Shown here in pieces: positions 8,092-16,696 of a stretch of DNA of 64,000 nt. The position numbers were made by a program, and so were the translations under genes. Under the pieces are notes generated by a model, which did not search any database, had not been told where the DNA came from, and worked only from the letters and a program-made list of their open reading frames with translations. Where the stretch lies: positions 1 through 64,000 of the forward strand of contig NZ_JARRIR010000014.1 of the NCBI RefSeq assembly GCF_029601685.1, given 5' to 3'. Positions within the stretch are counted from its first letter, which is position 1, and each line of letters begins with the position of its first letter. The DNA comes from Metarhizobium sp017305935 (GTDB lineage: Bacteria; Pseudomonadota; Alphaproteobacteria; Rhizobiales; Rhizobiaceae).

Positions 8092-8910
8092 ATGAGCATC
8101 TATTTCCAGAAAAGTTTCCAGCGGGGCTTCGGCACCTATCCGCTGAAGGGAGACGATCTCAGGAATGCCATCGACGCGGCCATCGCCGCCGGTTACCGGG
8201 CGTTCGATACGGCGCAGATGTATGGCAACGAGGCCGAGACCGGCGCGGCGCTCGCCGCCTGCGGCGTGGCGCGCGGCGAACTCTGCATCACCACCAAGGT
8301 GCATCCCGACAATTACACCGAGGAGAAGTTCCTCCCCTCCGTGGAAGCCAGCCTAAAGACATTGCAGGTCGAGCGCGCCGACGTGCTTCTCCTGCATTGG
8401 CCGCCGGTCGGCGGCGATGTCGCCCCGTCGCTGCGCCTGCTGCAATCCGCAAGGGACAGGGGGCTTGCCGACGCCATCGGCGTGTCGAACTATACGGCGC
8501 AGATGATGCGGACGGCCCGCGCCGTTGTCGACGGGCCGCTGGTCACCAACCAGGTGGAGTTCCACCCGCTGCTCGACCAGAAAAAGCTGCTCGCCGCCGC
8601 GACGGAAACCGGCATTCCGCTCTCGTCCTATGCATCGGTGGCGCGCGGCGAGGTCTTCAAGCACAGGCTTTTTGCCGAGATCGGCAAGACCTACGGCAAA
8701 TCCGCCGCCCAGGTGGTGGTGCGCTGGATCCTGCAGAAGGGCGTGCCGCTCAACACCATGTCGACCAAGCCGGAGAATATCCGCGCCAACTTCGAAATCA
8801 TGGATTTCACCCTGTCATCCATCGACATGGACCGCATCGACGCCCTGACGGCGACCAACCACCGCATCGTCAGCACGGGGCTTCTGCCCTGGGTTCCCGA
8901 ATGGGACTGA
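8092..8910 (+). CDS. Aldo/keto reductase (2,5-diketogluconate reductase-like)
   Basis: 272 residues, the short AKR5-like form. The catalytic tetrad is visible: Asp in YRAFDTAQMYGNEAETGAAL together with Tyr, Lys in ITTKVHPDNY, and His in LLLHWPPVGGD. GVSNYTAQMM and NQVEFHPLLDQ are family signatures. The C-terminus lacks the usual NADPH-binding KSxxxxRIxxN. NTMSTKPENIRANFEI occupies that region, with STKPENIRAN preserving Lys and Arg. A GGAGGAGG ribosome site precedes ATG 8092. It stands alone, divergent from the CoA-transferase gene, and is closed by a strong terminator. It probably reduces or oxidises a keto-sugar or aldehyde. It is not closely similar to the first aldo/keto reductase. Confidence 0.88.
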   Translation: MSIYFQKSFQRGFGTYPLKGDDLRNAIDAAIAAGYRAFDTAQMYGNEAETGAALAACGVARGELCITTKVHPDNYTEEKFLPSVEASLKTLQVERADVLLLHWPPVGGDVAPSLRLLQSARDRGLADAIGVSNYTAQMMRTARAVVDGPLVTNQVEFHPLLDQKKLLAAATETGIPLSSYASVARGEVFKHRLFAEIGKTYGKSAAQVVVRWILQKGVPLNTMSTKPENIRANFEIMDFTLSSIDMDRIDALTATNHRIVSTGLLPWVPEWD

Positions 8911-8914
8911 TGCA

Positions 8915-8940
8915 AAAGGGCGGCCGCGAGGCCGCCCTTT
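8915..8940. terminator. Rho-independent terminator, bidirectional
   Basis: AAAGGGCGGCC and GGCCGCCCTTT form a perfect 11-bp stem with a GCGA loop, between the convergent aldo/keto reductase and GMC oxidoreductase genes. A-rich and T-rich flanks on the two sides suit both strands. Confidence 0.85.
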
Positions 8941-8962
8941 CCATTTGGAATCGGATCAAGGC

Positions 8963-10561
8963 TCAGGCATTGCCGCGGATCATATCCGCCGCCTTCTCCC
9001 CGATCATGATCGTCGCCGCATTGGTGTTGGAGCCGACGAGGCTCGGCATGGTGGAACTGTCGCAGATGCGGATGCCGTCGAGGCCGTGGACGCGCAGGTG
9101 CGGATCGACCACCGACATCTCGTCGCGCCCCATCTTGCAGGTGCAGGTCGGATGATAGGAGGTGCGGCCATATTGGCGCGTATAGGCGATATAGTCTTCC
9201 TGCGTGCGCACGTTCCGGTCCGGGAAACGCAGCGTCTTGATGTATTTCTGCAGGGAGGGCTGGCTGAAGATTTCCTGGCTGATCTTCACGCCTTCGGCGG
9301 AGATCTTCACGTCCTCGGGATCATCGAGGAAATTCGGATCGATGACCGGCAGGTCGCGCGGATCGGCCGAGCGCAGCGTGACCGTCCCCCGCGATTTCGG
9401 CCGCAGCGTATAGGAATTCAGCGTGATGCCGGAGGCGCCCTTCGGCACGCTGGGGACGCCGGCTTCCGCGCCGGCACCGGCGAGGAAATGGAATTGCAGG
9501 TCGGGAGAGGGATTATCCCTGTCGCCATACCAGAAGGCGCCGCCCTCCACCACGTTCGAGGTGATCGGGCCGGAGCGGAACAGGGCATATTGAATGCCCG
9601 CCCAGAGCGACCAGTGCAGCCTGTTATATTTGTCGAGGCTGTCATGGTTCTTCAGTTCCGCGACGATATCGACGCCGAAATGGTCCTGCAGGTTCCGCCC
9701 GACGCCGGCCATGTCCTGCACGACGGCGATGCCATGCTTCTTCAGCGCGTCGGCCGGGCCGACGCCCGAGAGCATCATCAGTTTCGGCGTGCCGATGGCC
9801 CCGGAGGTCAGCAGCACCTCGCTCTCCGCCCGCGCCGTCATGCGGTTACCGCCGAGCTGATAGTCGACACCGACGGCCCGACGGCCCTCGAAGACGACGC
9901 GCAGGACGAGCGCGCCGGTGACGACCGTCAGGTTCGAGCGCTTCAGGGCCGGCCGCAGATAACCGACGGCGGCCGAGCAGCGGCGGTTGTCACGCGTCGT
10001 CGTCTGGTAGACGCCGGCGCCCTCCTGCACCGGGCCGTTGAAATCCGGATTGTAGGGAATGCCGAATTCCTGGCAGCTCTGCACGAAGGCCCGCGTCATG
10101 CGCTGCGGTTCCGGGATATTCGAGACGCCGAGCGGCCCGTCCGTCCCATGCCATGCGCCGGAGAGGATCGCATTGCCCTCCGAGCGCAAAAAGTATTTCT
10201 GGATGTCTTTAAAACCCCAGCCCTCGGCGCCCTCCTCGGCCCAGCGGTCGAAATCGGCGGGAACGCCGCGTGTAAACACCTCGGCATTGATGGAGGAGCC
10301 GCCGCCCAGCACCTTGGCCTGGGCGTAGAGGATCTCGCGGTTGTTGGCGTGTTTCTGCGGCGCGGTCTTCAGACCCCAGGTCAGCGGTCCTGTCGTCATC
10401 TTGGCGAAGCCGACGGGCATATGGATCAGCGGATTGGTATCGCGTCCGCCCGCCTCGATCAGGCAGACCTTTGCGGCCGGATTTTCCGAAAGTCGCGCCG
10501 CCAGCACACAGCCGGCGCTGCCGCCACCGACGATGACGTAATCATAGCCATCAGCCATCAT
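8963..10561 (-). CDS. GMC-family FAD oxidoreductase (choline/alcohol dehydrogenase type)
   Basis: 532 residues, typical of GMC dehydrogenases such as BetA and alcohol dehydrogenase AlkJ. The ADP-binding motif YVIVGGGSAGCVLAARLSE lies near the N-terminus, GGGSSINAEVFTRG is the GMC signature 1 region, and LLTSGAIGTPKLMMLSGVGP is signature 2. The C-terminal catalytic His/Asn pair is in TSYHPTCTCKMG and GSNTNAATIMIGEKAADMI. The start at 10561 overlaps the stop of the aldehyde dehydrogenase gene by four bases (ATGA); 10558 is an alternative. It should oxidise a primary alcohol to an aldehyde and pass electrons to the membrane chain, with the neighbouring aldehyde dehydrogenase finishing to the acid. 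Last gene of the seven-gene importer operon. The choline pathway is unlikely, because the importer is of the ribose type. Confidence 0.9.
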   Translation of the reverse strand: MMADGYDYVIVGGGSAGCVLAARLSENPAAKVCLIEAGGRDTNPLIHMPVGFAKMTTGPLTWGLKTAPQKHANNREILYAQAKVLGGGSSINAEVFTRGVPADFDRWAEEGAEGWGFKDIQKYFLRSEGNAILSGAWHGTDGPLGVSNIPEPQRMTRAFVQSCQEFGIPYNPDFNGPVQEGAGVYQTTTRDNRRCSAAVGYLRPALKRSNLTVVTGALVLRVVFEGRRAVGVDYQLGGNRMTARAESEVLLTSGAIGTPKLMMLSGVGPADALKKHGIAVVQDMAGVGRNLQDHFGVDIVAELKNHDSLDKYNRLHWSLWAGIQYALFRSGPITSNVVEGGAFWYGDRDNPSPDLQFHFLAGAGAEAGVPSVPKGASGITLNSYTLRPKSRGTVTLRSADPRDLPVIDPNFLDDPEDVKISAEGVKISQEIFSQPSLQKYIKTLRFPDRNVRTQEDYIAYTRQYGRTSYHPTCTCKMGRDEMSVVDPHLRVHGLDGIRICDSSTMPSLVGSNTNAATIMIGEKAADMIRGNA

Positions 10562-12054
10562 GCGATCCAATGCCTGCGTTTGCCGATCTCGACATGAACG
10601 GATTTCACCTGCGTATACTCCTCCACGCCGTACATGCCGGCCTCGCGGCCCCAGCCGGATTGCTTGAAACCGCCGAGTGGCATTTCGGGACCGCCGGCCA
10701 TGATGGTGTTGACCCAGAAGCGCCCGGCGCGAACCCGGCGGCTCACCGTCAGCGCCTTGTCGATATTCTTCGTCCAGACGCTCGCCGCAAGCCCGTAAAC
10801 GGTGTCATTGGCAAGCTGGATGGCTTCTTCCACGGTATCGAAATGCATCGAGCACAGCACGGGGCCGAAAATCTCGTCCCGCGCGATGGCCATGTCACGG
10901 GACACGCCGGAGAACAGCGTCGGCGCGATATACTGGCCGCGACCGAGATCGAGCGCCTCGCCGCCGGCCAGCAGCGTCGCGCCCGCCGCCTTGCCCTTGG
11001 CGATATAGTCGAGGATCGTGGCGTTCTGCGCTTCCGTCGTGATGGCGCCGACCTGCGTCGCTTCGTCCAGCGGATCGCCGACGCGGATCCTGGCCATCTT
11101 CTCGGCGAGCAGCTTTTCGAATTCGGCGGCGACCGAGCGCTCGACGATCAGCAGCGAGGACGAGACACAGCACTGCCCGGTGTTGAAGCTGATGCCGAAG
11201 GCAGCGCCGTCTGCGGCGTCCTCCAGATCGGAATCGGCGAAGACGATGATCGGGTTCTTGCCCCCGAGCTCCAGGCCGAGTTTCTTGAAATTGCTGTCGG
11301 CAGCGGCGTGAACGCAGGAGCGGCCGACCGCCGTCGAGCCGGTGAAGGACAGCATGTCGACATCGGGATGCTCCGTCAGCGCCTGACCGATGACGCGGCC
11401 GGAGCCGGTAATCACATTGTAAGCGCCGGCCGGCAATCCGGCTTCGTCCAGCACCTCGGCCAGCAGCAGCGTGGTGGCGGAGGTGACTTCCGAGGGCTTC
11501 ACCACCATGGTGCAGCCGGAGGCGAGGATGAAGGGCACCCGCTCGCACAGGATCAGGAAGGGGAAATTCCACGGCGTGATCAGGCCGACGACGCCGATCG
11601 GCTCGCGCAACACCATGCCGAACAGGTCGTCACCCAGCGAATTGAAGCTGTCGCCATGCAGCATGCGCGCAGCCCCCGCGCCCACCTCGAAGCAGGCGAT
11701 GCAATGGTCGATCTCGCCGCGCGCCTGGGAAATCGGCTTGCCGTTTTCCAGCGTCTCCCAATAGGCGATCTCGTCGCGGCGGCGGCGCAGGATTTCGGCG
11801 GCACGCAGCAGGACGCTCGCTCGCGCCGCACCCGAGAGGCCCGACCAGCGGCGATCCTCGAAGGCGCGGCGCGCGGATGCGACGGCGGCGTCGAGATCGT
11901 CGACGGTGCAGCGGACCGTGCGAGTGACCGGCAGGCCATGGCCCGGCGAGGCCCGTTCGAAATGATCAGCCCCCTCCTTCCACTGGCCGTCGATAAAGAA
12001 GCCGAAGGTGCGGGCGGCGGCGGGGGGAGAAAGGAACGGGGTCTTCTGGTCCAT
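10558..12054 (-). CDS. NAD(P)-dependent aldehyde dehydrogenase
   Basis: 498 residues of the ALDH superfamily. PWNFPFLILCERVPFILASG is the cofactor region, FTGSTAVGR the Rossmann turn, LELGGKNPIIVFADSDLE holds the general-base Glu, and FNTGQCCVSSS holds the catalytic Cys. GFKQSGWGREAGMYGVEEY closes the family pattern and resembles betaine/aryl aldehyde dehydrogenases. The start at 12054 (MDQKTPF) was preferred over 12072 because GTGGAG stands 8 bases upstream. It lies between the Zn-alcohol dehydrogenase and GMC genes, so it likely oxidises the aldehyde made by one of them to the acid that the CoA-transferase activates. Confidence 0.92.
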   Translation of the reverse strand: MDQKTPFLSPPAAARTFGFFIDGQWKEGADHFERASPGHGLPVTRTVRCTVDDLDAAVASARRAFEDRRWSGLSGAARASVLLRAAEILRRRRDEIAYWETLENGKPISQARGEIDHCIACFEVGAGAARMLHGDSFNSLGDDLFGMVLREPIGVVGLITPWNFPFLILCERVPFILASGCTMVVKPSEVTSATTLLLAEVLDEAGLPAGAYNVITGSGRVIGQALTEHPDVDMLSFTGSTAVGRSCVHAAADSNFKKLGLELGGKNPIIVFADSDLEDAADGAAFGISFNTGQCCVSSSLLIVERSVAAEFEKLLAEKMARIRVGDPLDEATQVGAITTEAQNATILDYIAKGKAAGATLLAGGEALDLGRGQYIAPTLFSGVSRDMAIARDEIFGPVLCSMHFDTVEEAIQLANDTVYGLAASVWTKNIDKALTVSRRVRAGRFWVNTIMAGGPEMPLGGFKQSGWGREAGMYGVEEYTQVKSVHVEIGKRRHWIA

Positions 12055-12076
12055 CGGATAGCTCCACTTCAAAAAT

Positions 12077-13111
12077 TTACGCCGCGACGGCGATCTGCGT
12101 CTTCAGGTCTTGCGGCCGGTCGGCCAGCGTTTCGAAAGCCTGCTGGATCCGCTCCAGCGGATAGCTTGCCTTCGTGAAATCGCCGATGCGGAAGCGGCCA
12201 TGCGACAGCAGGGTCAGAGCGTCGTGCATATCCTCGCCCATGCCGGCGACGGAGCCCTTGAGGCTGCCCTCCTCGAGAACGGTGCGGAGAATATCGACCG
12301 GCAGCGTTTCGCCGGGCGGCGTGATGCCGAAAAAGGCGACATGGCCGCCGCGACGGGTCAGGTCGAAGGCCTGTTCGTAAAGCTTTTTGCTGCCGACGCT
12401 CTCGATCACCAGATCGGCGCCGCGCCCGTCGGTCATCCGGCGCACGGTTTCCTTGAGTTCGGCCGGGTCGGATACCGCCGCATCCGCACCGGCCTCAAGC
12501 GCCATGCGGCAACGCTCGGCCGAGAGATCGGCGACGATGATGGGAGCTGCGCCGACGAGCCGCATCATCTGCACATGCAGGTTGCCGATTGGCCCCGCCC
12601 CGAAGATGACGACCGATTGCCCGAACGTTACCCCTGCCTTTCGGGCGGCACGGACGACGCAAGCGACTGGCTCGGTCAGGACGAGAACGTCGTCGGCGAT
12701 ATCGGCCGTGACCGGGATTGCGAGGCGCGCCGGCACGGCGACATAGTCGGCAAAGGCCCCATCCCGGCCGATGCCGACCTGCGTGACCTCGGCGCAGTTC
12801 AGGACCTCGTTGCGCCGGCACCAGAAGCAGGCGCCGCAGCCGATATTGATATCGACCACGACCCGCGTGCCGATATCGAGATGGCGAACATTGGCACCGC
12901 GCTCCGCAATCGTTCCACAGAATTCATGGCCGGGAACCAACGGTAGCCGGTCGGCGGCATAATGGCCGTTGAAGATATGGATATCCGTGCCGCAGATGCC
13001 GGTGCGCGTCACCTTGACCAGCACATCCTCCGGGCCGATCTCGGGCAGGGGGACGTCACGAAGTTCGAAGCGTTTCGGTGCGGTGAGGACGGCGGCACGC
13101 ATGGTGGTCAT
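12077..13111 (-). CDS. Zinc-dependent medium-chain alcohol dehydrogenase (sorbitol/threonine dehydrogenase-like)
   Basis: 344 residues of the MDR superfamily. The catalytic zinc ligands lie in GICGTDIHIFNGHY and VPGHEFCGTI. The structural zinc lobe is intact, with four cysteines in GCGACFWCRRNEVLNCAE. The cofactor fold begins VVIFGAGPIGNLHVQMM, and ADLSAERCRMA ends the second strand in Asp, favouring NAD over NADP. Overall it resembles polyol (sorbitol/xylitol) dehydrogenases. It follows the ABC permease gene by 10 bases in the importer operon and so probably performs the first oxidation of the imported polyol or sugar (inference). An alternative start is MRAAV at 13102. Confidence 0.92.
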   Translation of the reverse strand: MTTMRAAVLTAPKRFELRDVPLPEIGPEDVLVKVTRTGICGTDIHIFNGHYAADRLPLVPGHEFCGTIAERGANVRHLDIGTRVVVDINIGCGACFWCRRNEVLNCAEVTQVGIGRDGAFADYVAVPARLAIPVTADIADDVLVLTEPVACVVRAARKAGVTFGQSVVIFGAGPIGNLHVQMMRLVGAAPIIVADLSAERCRMALEAGADAAVSDPAELKETVRRMTDGRGADLVIESVGSKKLYEQAFDLTRRGGHVAFFGITPPGETLPVDILRTVLEEGSLKGSVAGMGEDMHDALTLLSHGRFRIGDFTKASYPLERIQQAFETLADRPQDLKTQIAVAA

Positions 13112-13121
13112 CGAAGCCGTC

Positions 13122-14063
13122 TCACTTCACGGTGCGCAGCTTGGCGCGGTCGATGGTCAGCGCGATGGCGACGATCAGCACGATGCCGAACACCATCTGC
13201 TGGCGGGTCGCATCGATCTCGAAATAGAGCATCGAGGCGCGAATGACGGCGACGATCAGCGTGCCGACCACCGTGTTCACCACGCCGCCGACACCGCCGG
13301 TCAGCGGCGTGCCACCGACCAGCACCGCGACGATGGCCGGCAGCAGGAACCCGTTGGCAATCGTCGGCGCGCCGCCGGAGAGCTTGACGGCAAACATCAG
13401 GCCGGCGATCGCGGCGAGCGCCCCGGAGATGGCGAAGGCGAGGATCTTGTAGCGCGCCACGTTGAGCCCCGATGCGGCGGCGGCAAGCTCGCCGGCCCCC
13501 ACGGCCTTCAGTGCGCGGCCGAGTGTCGTGCGGCGCTCGATGAACAGGCACAGCGCTACCAGCACGGCGGCGATCAGCAGTTCATGCGGCACGCCGAAAC
13601 TGCGGCCGATCATCCAGCCGAAGGTGTCGTTGCGCTGGGCCGCGTCCATATTGAGCGCCCGCTGGCCGGAGAGCCATTGCGCAATCGAGAAGGCGATGCC
13701 GCCGACGGCGAGCGTCGAGATGAAGGACGGCACGAAAAGCCTTGTCGTCACATAGCCCGAGAGCATGCCCAGAAGAAAACCCGAGGCCACGCAGAGCACG
13801 GCGACCCAGGCGCCCATCGAGGCGAGATAGACGGAGGCGATCACCGTCACCATATTGGCCATCGACTGGGCCGAGAGATCGATGCCGCCGATATAGATGG
13901 CGAAGGTCAAGCCCAGCGCCATGATGAACAGCGGCACGATATCGCCCGCGAGACCGAGCAGATTTGACGGGCGCAGAAATCCGGGATCGGTGATGCCGAC
14001 GATGGCGACGAGCACGACCAGCGTGATCCAGGGCAAATGCGGCTTGAGGCGCTGAATATCCAT
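13122..14063 (-). CDS. Ribose-type ABC transporter permease (RbsC-like), second copy
   Basis: 313 residues with about eight to ten hydrophobic segments and the RbsC-family signatures GLTFAIYIGGIDLSAQSM and LVGGTPLTGGVGGVVNTV. The inner-membrane protein would pair with the other permease of the operon (15586-16560) to form a heterodimeric channel. The longer reading from 14384 is antisense noise from the ATPase gene; MDIQRLKPHLPW at 14063 restores family length and sits 8 bases after the ATPase stop. Two distinct permeases in one CUT2 system are less common than one, but are found in rhizobia. Confidence 0.92.
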   Translation of the reverse strand: MDIQRLKPHLPWITLVVLVAIVGITDPGFLRPSNLLGLAGDIVPLFIMALGLTFAIYIGGIDLSAQSMANMVTVIASVYLASMGAWVAVLCVASGFLLGMLSGYVTTRLFVPSFISTLAVGGIAFSIAQWLSGQRALNMDAAQRNDTFGWMIGRSFGVPHELLIAAVLVALCLFIERRTTLGRALKAVGAGELAAAASGLNVARYKILAFAISGALAAIAGLMFAVKLSGGAPTIANGFLLPAIVAVLVGGTPLTGGVGGVVNTVVGTLIVAVIRASMLYFEIDATRQQMVFGIVLIVAIALTIDRAKLRTVK

Positions 14064-14071
14064 CTTGTCCC

Positions 14072-15577
14072 TCAGATCATGTAGTGCAGTAGGTCGAAGG
14101 GCGTCGGCTTGGCACCCGGCTCGCAGGGAAACTGCTTCTGGATGCGCCCGTCCTTGACGACGATGATGGTGTGCGACAGGCCGATGGCCTCCTCCAGCGT
14201 ATCGGCGACCAGCACGATGCCGACGCCAGCCGCGCTCATGGCGCGGATCATGTCGTAGACATCCTCCTTGGCGCCGATATCGAGGCCGCGCGTCGGATGG
14301 TCGAGCAGCATGATATCGGAGCCGCCCGACCGCCATTTGGCGAGCACGACCTTCTGCTGATTGCCGCCGGAGAGGTTGCCGCAATCGGCGAATTCGGAAT
14401 GCGCCTTGATCGACAGTTTCTTGATCCAGTCGCGCGCCAGCGCCCGCTCCTGCGCCACCCGCAGCACGCCGCCGCCGGAATGGTTCTTCATCTGCGAAAG
14501 CGTCATGTTCTCATAGACGTTCATGCCGGCGACGATGCCCTCGATCTTGCGCTCGCGCGGGACATAGCCGACACCATGGGCAACGGCCTGGCGCGGGGTG
14601 AAACCGGTGGCATCCGCGCCCTTGATGCGCAGGCGCCCGGCGGTCGCCGTCAGCATGCCATAGATGATGCGCAGGATCGCCTCGCGGCCGGAGCCTTCCG
14701 TTCCGACAAGGCACAGGACTTCGCCGGCATGCAGCTTCAGCGAGATGTCCCTGATGCGGCCGGGAAGGCCGATGCCGTCCATCTCGACCAGCACCTTGGC
14801 GTCATCATAGGGCTTCTGCAGATGCTCACGGTAATATTGCTTGTCGACGTTGCGCCCGACCATCTTGTGCTGGATGGCTTCGGCCGTCGCCCCGCCGCGC
14901 TCGACCACGTCGACCACCTCGCCGTCTTTCATCACGTAGATGCGGTCGGAGAGATCCATGACCTCGTCCATGCGGTGCGAGACGAAGATGAAGGAGGCGC
15001 GGGTCGTCAGTTCGCGCACCAGCTTGAACAGCAGTTGCACCTCTTCCTTAGAGAGTACCGACGTCGGTTCGTCGAGCAGGATGACGAGATCGCCGTCGAC
15101 CCGCTCCTCCAGGGTCAAGACCTTGGCAAGCTCGACGAGCTGGCGCTGGGCGAAGGAGAGTTTCGACGTCACCATTGCGGGATCGATGTCGAGCTTCACC
15201 TTGGCGAGCTGCGCCTTGGCGGCCCGCGCCATCGCCTTCCAGTCGACGACGCCGAAGCGCACGAATTGCCGCTCGTAACCGAGAAAGATGTTCTCCATGA
15301 CGGTCAGGTTGGGGATCAGCGATTGCTCCTGGAACACCATCCCGATGCCCTTTTCCATCGCCTGGCGGGGATTGGAAAACTTGACCGGCGCACCTTTGAT
15401 CAACACCTGGCCGCCATCCGGCTGATAGGCGCCGTAGATGACCTTCATCAGGGTGGATTTGCCGGCGCCGTTCTCTCCGACCAGGCCGACGATCTCGCCG
15501 CGCCGGATTTGGAAATCGATGGCTTTCAGCGCGTGGACGCCGGGGAATTTCTTGTCGACCGCTTTCAGTTCGTACAT
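14072..15577 (-). CDS. Ribose-type ABC transporter ATP-binding protein (RbsA-like, two nucleotide-binding domains)
   Basis: 501 residues with two ABC domains, as in CUT2 importers. The first half has Walker A GENGAGKSTLMKV and Walker B VILLDEPTSVL. The second half has a degenerate Walker A, GTEGSGREAILRI, and a good signature and Walker B (LSGGNQQKVVLAKW, IMLLDHPTRGLD). The second Walker B has DHP instead of DEP, which is notable because that Glu is the catalytic base. It may be an inactive site, as commonly seen for one half of RbsA proteins. Start MYELK at 15577 lies 8 bases after the stop of the upstream permease gene. Confidence 0.93.
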   Translation of the reverse strand: MYELKAVDKKFPGVHALKAIDFQIRRGEIVGLVGENGAGKSTLMKVIYGAYQPDGGQVLIKGAPVKFSNPRQAMEKGIGMVFQEQSLIPNLTVMENIFLGYERQFVRFGVVDWKAMARAAKAQLAKVKLDIDPAMVTSKLSFAQRQLVELAKVLTLEERVDGDLVILLDEPTSVLSKEEVQLLFKLVRELTTRASFIFVSHRMDEVMDLSDRIYVMKDGEVVDVVERGGATAEAIQHKMVGRNVDKQYYREHLQKPYDDAKVLVEMDGIGLPGRIRDISLKLHAGEVLCLVGTEGSGREAILRIIYGMLTATAGRLRIKGADATGFTPRQAVAHGVGYVPRERKIEGIVAGMNVYENMTLSQMKNHSGGGVLRVAQERALARDWIKKLSIKAHSEFADCGNLSGGNQQKVVLAKWRSGGSDIMLLDHPTRGLDIGAKEDVYDMIRAMSAAGVGIVLVADTLEEAIGLSHTIIVVKDGRIQKQFPCEPGAKPTPFDLLHYMI

Positions 15578-15585
15578 GGCGCGCC

Positions 15586-16560
15586 TCACTTCACGAAGGA
15601 AACCATCTTGCGGTCGGTCGACAGCACGACGGCAAGGATGACGAGGATACCGAGCACGCCGGCCTGGATGAAATCGGGCAGGCCGATAACGACCATGCCG
15701 TTATCGATGACGCCGACGATCAGCACGCCGACCAGCGCATTCCACACGCCGCCGATGCCGCCCCACAGCGCCACGCCGCCGACGACCACCGAGGTGATCG
15801 AGACGAACATGAAATTCGCACCCGTCACCGATTCCGCCTGCCCGATGCGGGCGACGACCAGAATGGCCGCGATGGCATAGAAGATACCGGCCAGCGCAAA
15901 GCCGGTGACGCGGACGCGGGTGACGTTGAGACCAGAGGCATGCGCCAGATCCTCACCGCCGCCAACCGCATAGAAATTGCGCCCGAGCGTCGTGTGCGTC
16001 TGGATGAACCAGGCGACCAGCAAGAAGAAGGCCGCGACATAGACCATGAGCGGAAAGCCGAGCCAGCGCACCGTCAGCAGGCCGCGAAAGCTTGCATCGC
16101 CGACCTTGACGATATCGCCACCGGTCAGCAGCACGGCCGCCCCCGTGCCGACGAAGCCGATGGCGAGGCTTGCCATGAAGGACGGTATTTTGAGTTTCAC
16201 ATGCACGAGCCCGTTGAGAAGCCCGATCAGGCCGCCAAGCGCGATGACCAGCGGGATCGCGACCCAGCCGAGGCCGCCGAGCGATCCGCCGAGCCAGGCA
16301 AAGATGAAGGCGAAGGCGACCGCCGTCAGCGACACTGTTCCCTCCATCGAAAGATCGATCGAGCCCATGATGATAATGAAGGTCACGCCGATGGCGACCA
16401 TCAGCGCCGGCGCCGCCGCGATCGCGATGCGGGCGAAATTCCTCAGCGAGAAGAATGTCGGATTGAGCGCCGTGAAAAAGATCACGAGTGTCAGCAGCAC
16501 CAGAAACGGCGCCCATTTGATCAAGGTTTCGCGCGATAGGCGACGTGTCACGTCAGACAT
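15586..16560 (-). CDS. Ribose-type ABC transporter permease (RbsC-like), first copy
   Basis: 324 residues, strongly hydrophobic with roughly ten membrane segments. The family signatures are IGVTFIIIMGSIDLSMEGTV (including the conserved GxIDLSxG-type loop that contacts the ATPase) and VVVGGVALWGGIGGVWNALV. It is separated from the solute-binding protein gene by 136 bases holding a GC-rich hairpin and from the ATPase gene by 8 bases. It should form the channel with the permease at 13122-14063. Confidence 0.93.
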   Translation of the reverse strand: MSDVTRRLSRETLIKWAPFLVLLTLVIFFTALNPTFFSLRNFARIAIAAAPALMVAIGVTFIIIMGSIDLSMEGTVSLTAVAFAFIFAWLGGSLGGLGWVAIPLVIALGGLIGLLNGLVHVKLKIPSFMASLAIGFVGTGAAVLLTGGDIVKVGDASFRGLLTVRWLGFPLMVYVAAFFLLVAWFIQTHTTLGRNFYAVGGGEDLAHASGLNVTRVRVTGFALAGIFYAIAAILVVARIGQAESVTGANFMFVSITSVVVGGVALWGGIGGVWNALVGVLIVGVIDNGMVVIGLPDFIQAGVLGILVILAVVLSTDRKMVSFVK

Positions 16561-16588
16561 CCCTCTTCAGGAATTTCTCGGGGAAAGC

Positions 16589-16613
16589 GGCGGCAGCACA
16601 GGCGGCTGCCGCC
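16589..16613. other. GC-rich stem-loop between binding-protein and permease genes
   Basis: GGCGGCAGC and GCTGCCGCC form a perfect 9-bp stem with a 7-base loop, 84 bases downstream of the binding-protein stop codon. Stem-loops in this position often protect the upstream mRNA, so that binding protein is made in excess over the membrane parts. There is no T-tract, so full termination is unlikely. Confidence 0.5.
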
Positions 16614-16696
16614 CTGGAGCATTGCCAACCGAAGCGGAACCGCTTCGGCGTCGGGATAATGCGGTAAGAACAAAAACCGGGAGCGTCCCAGCCAAA

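Noticed and set aside
8963..12054. Glycine betaine synthesis (betA-betB)
   Set aside because: Family resemblance only; no betI or choline transporter, and the operon begins with a ribose-type importer and a polyol-type alcohol dehydrogenase.
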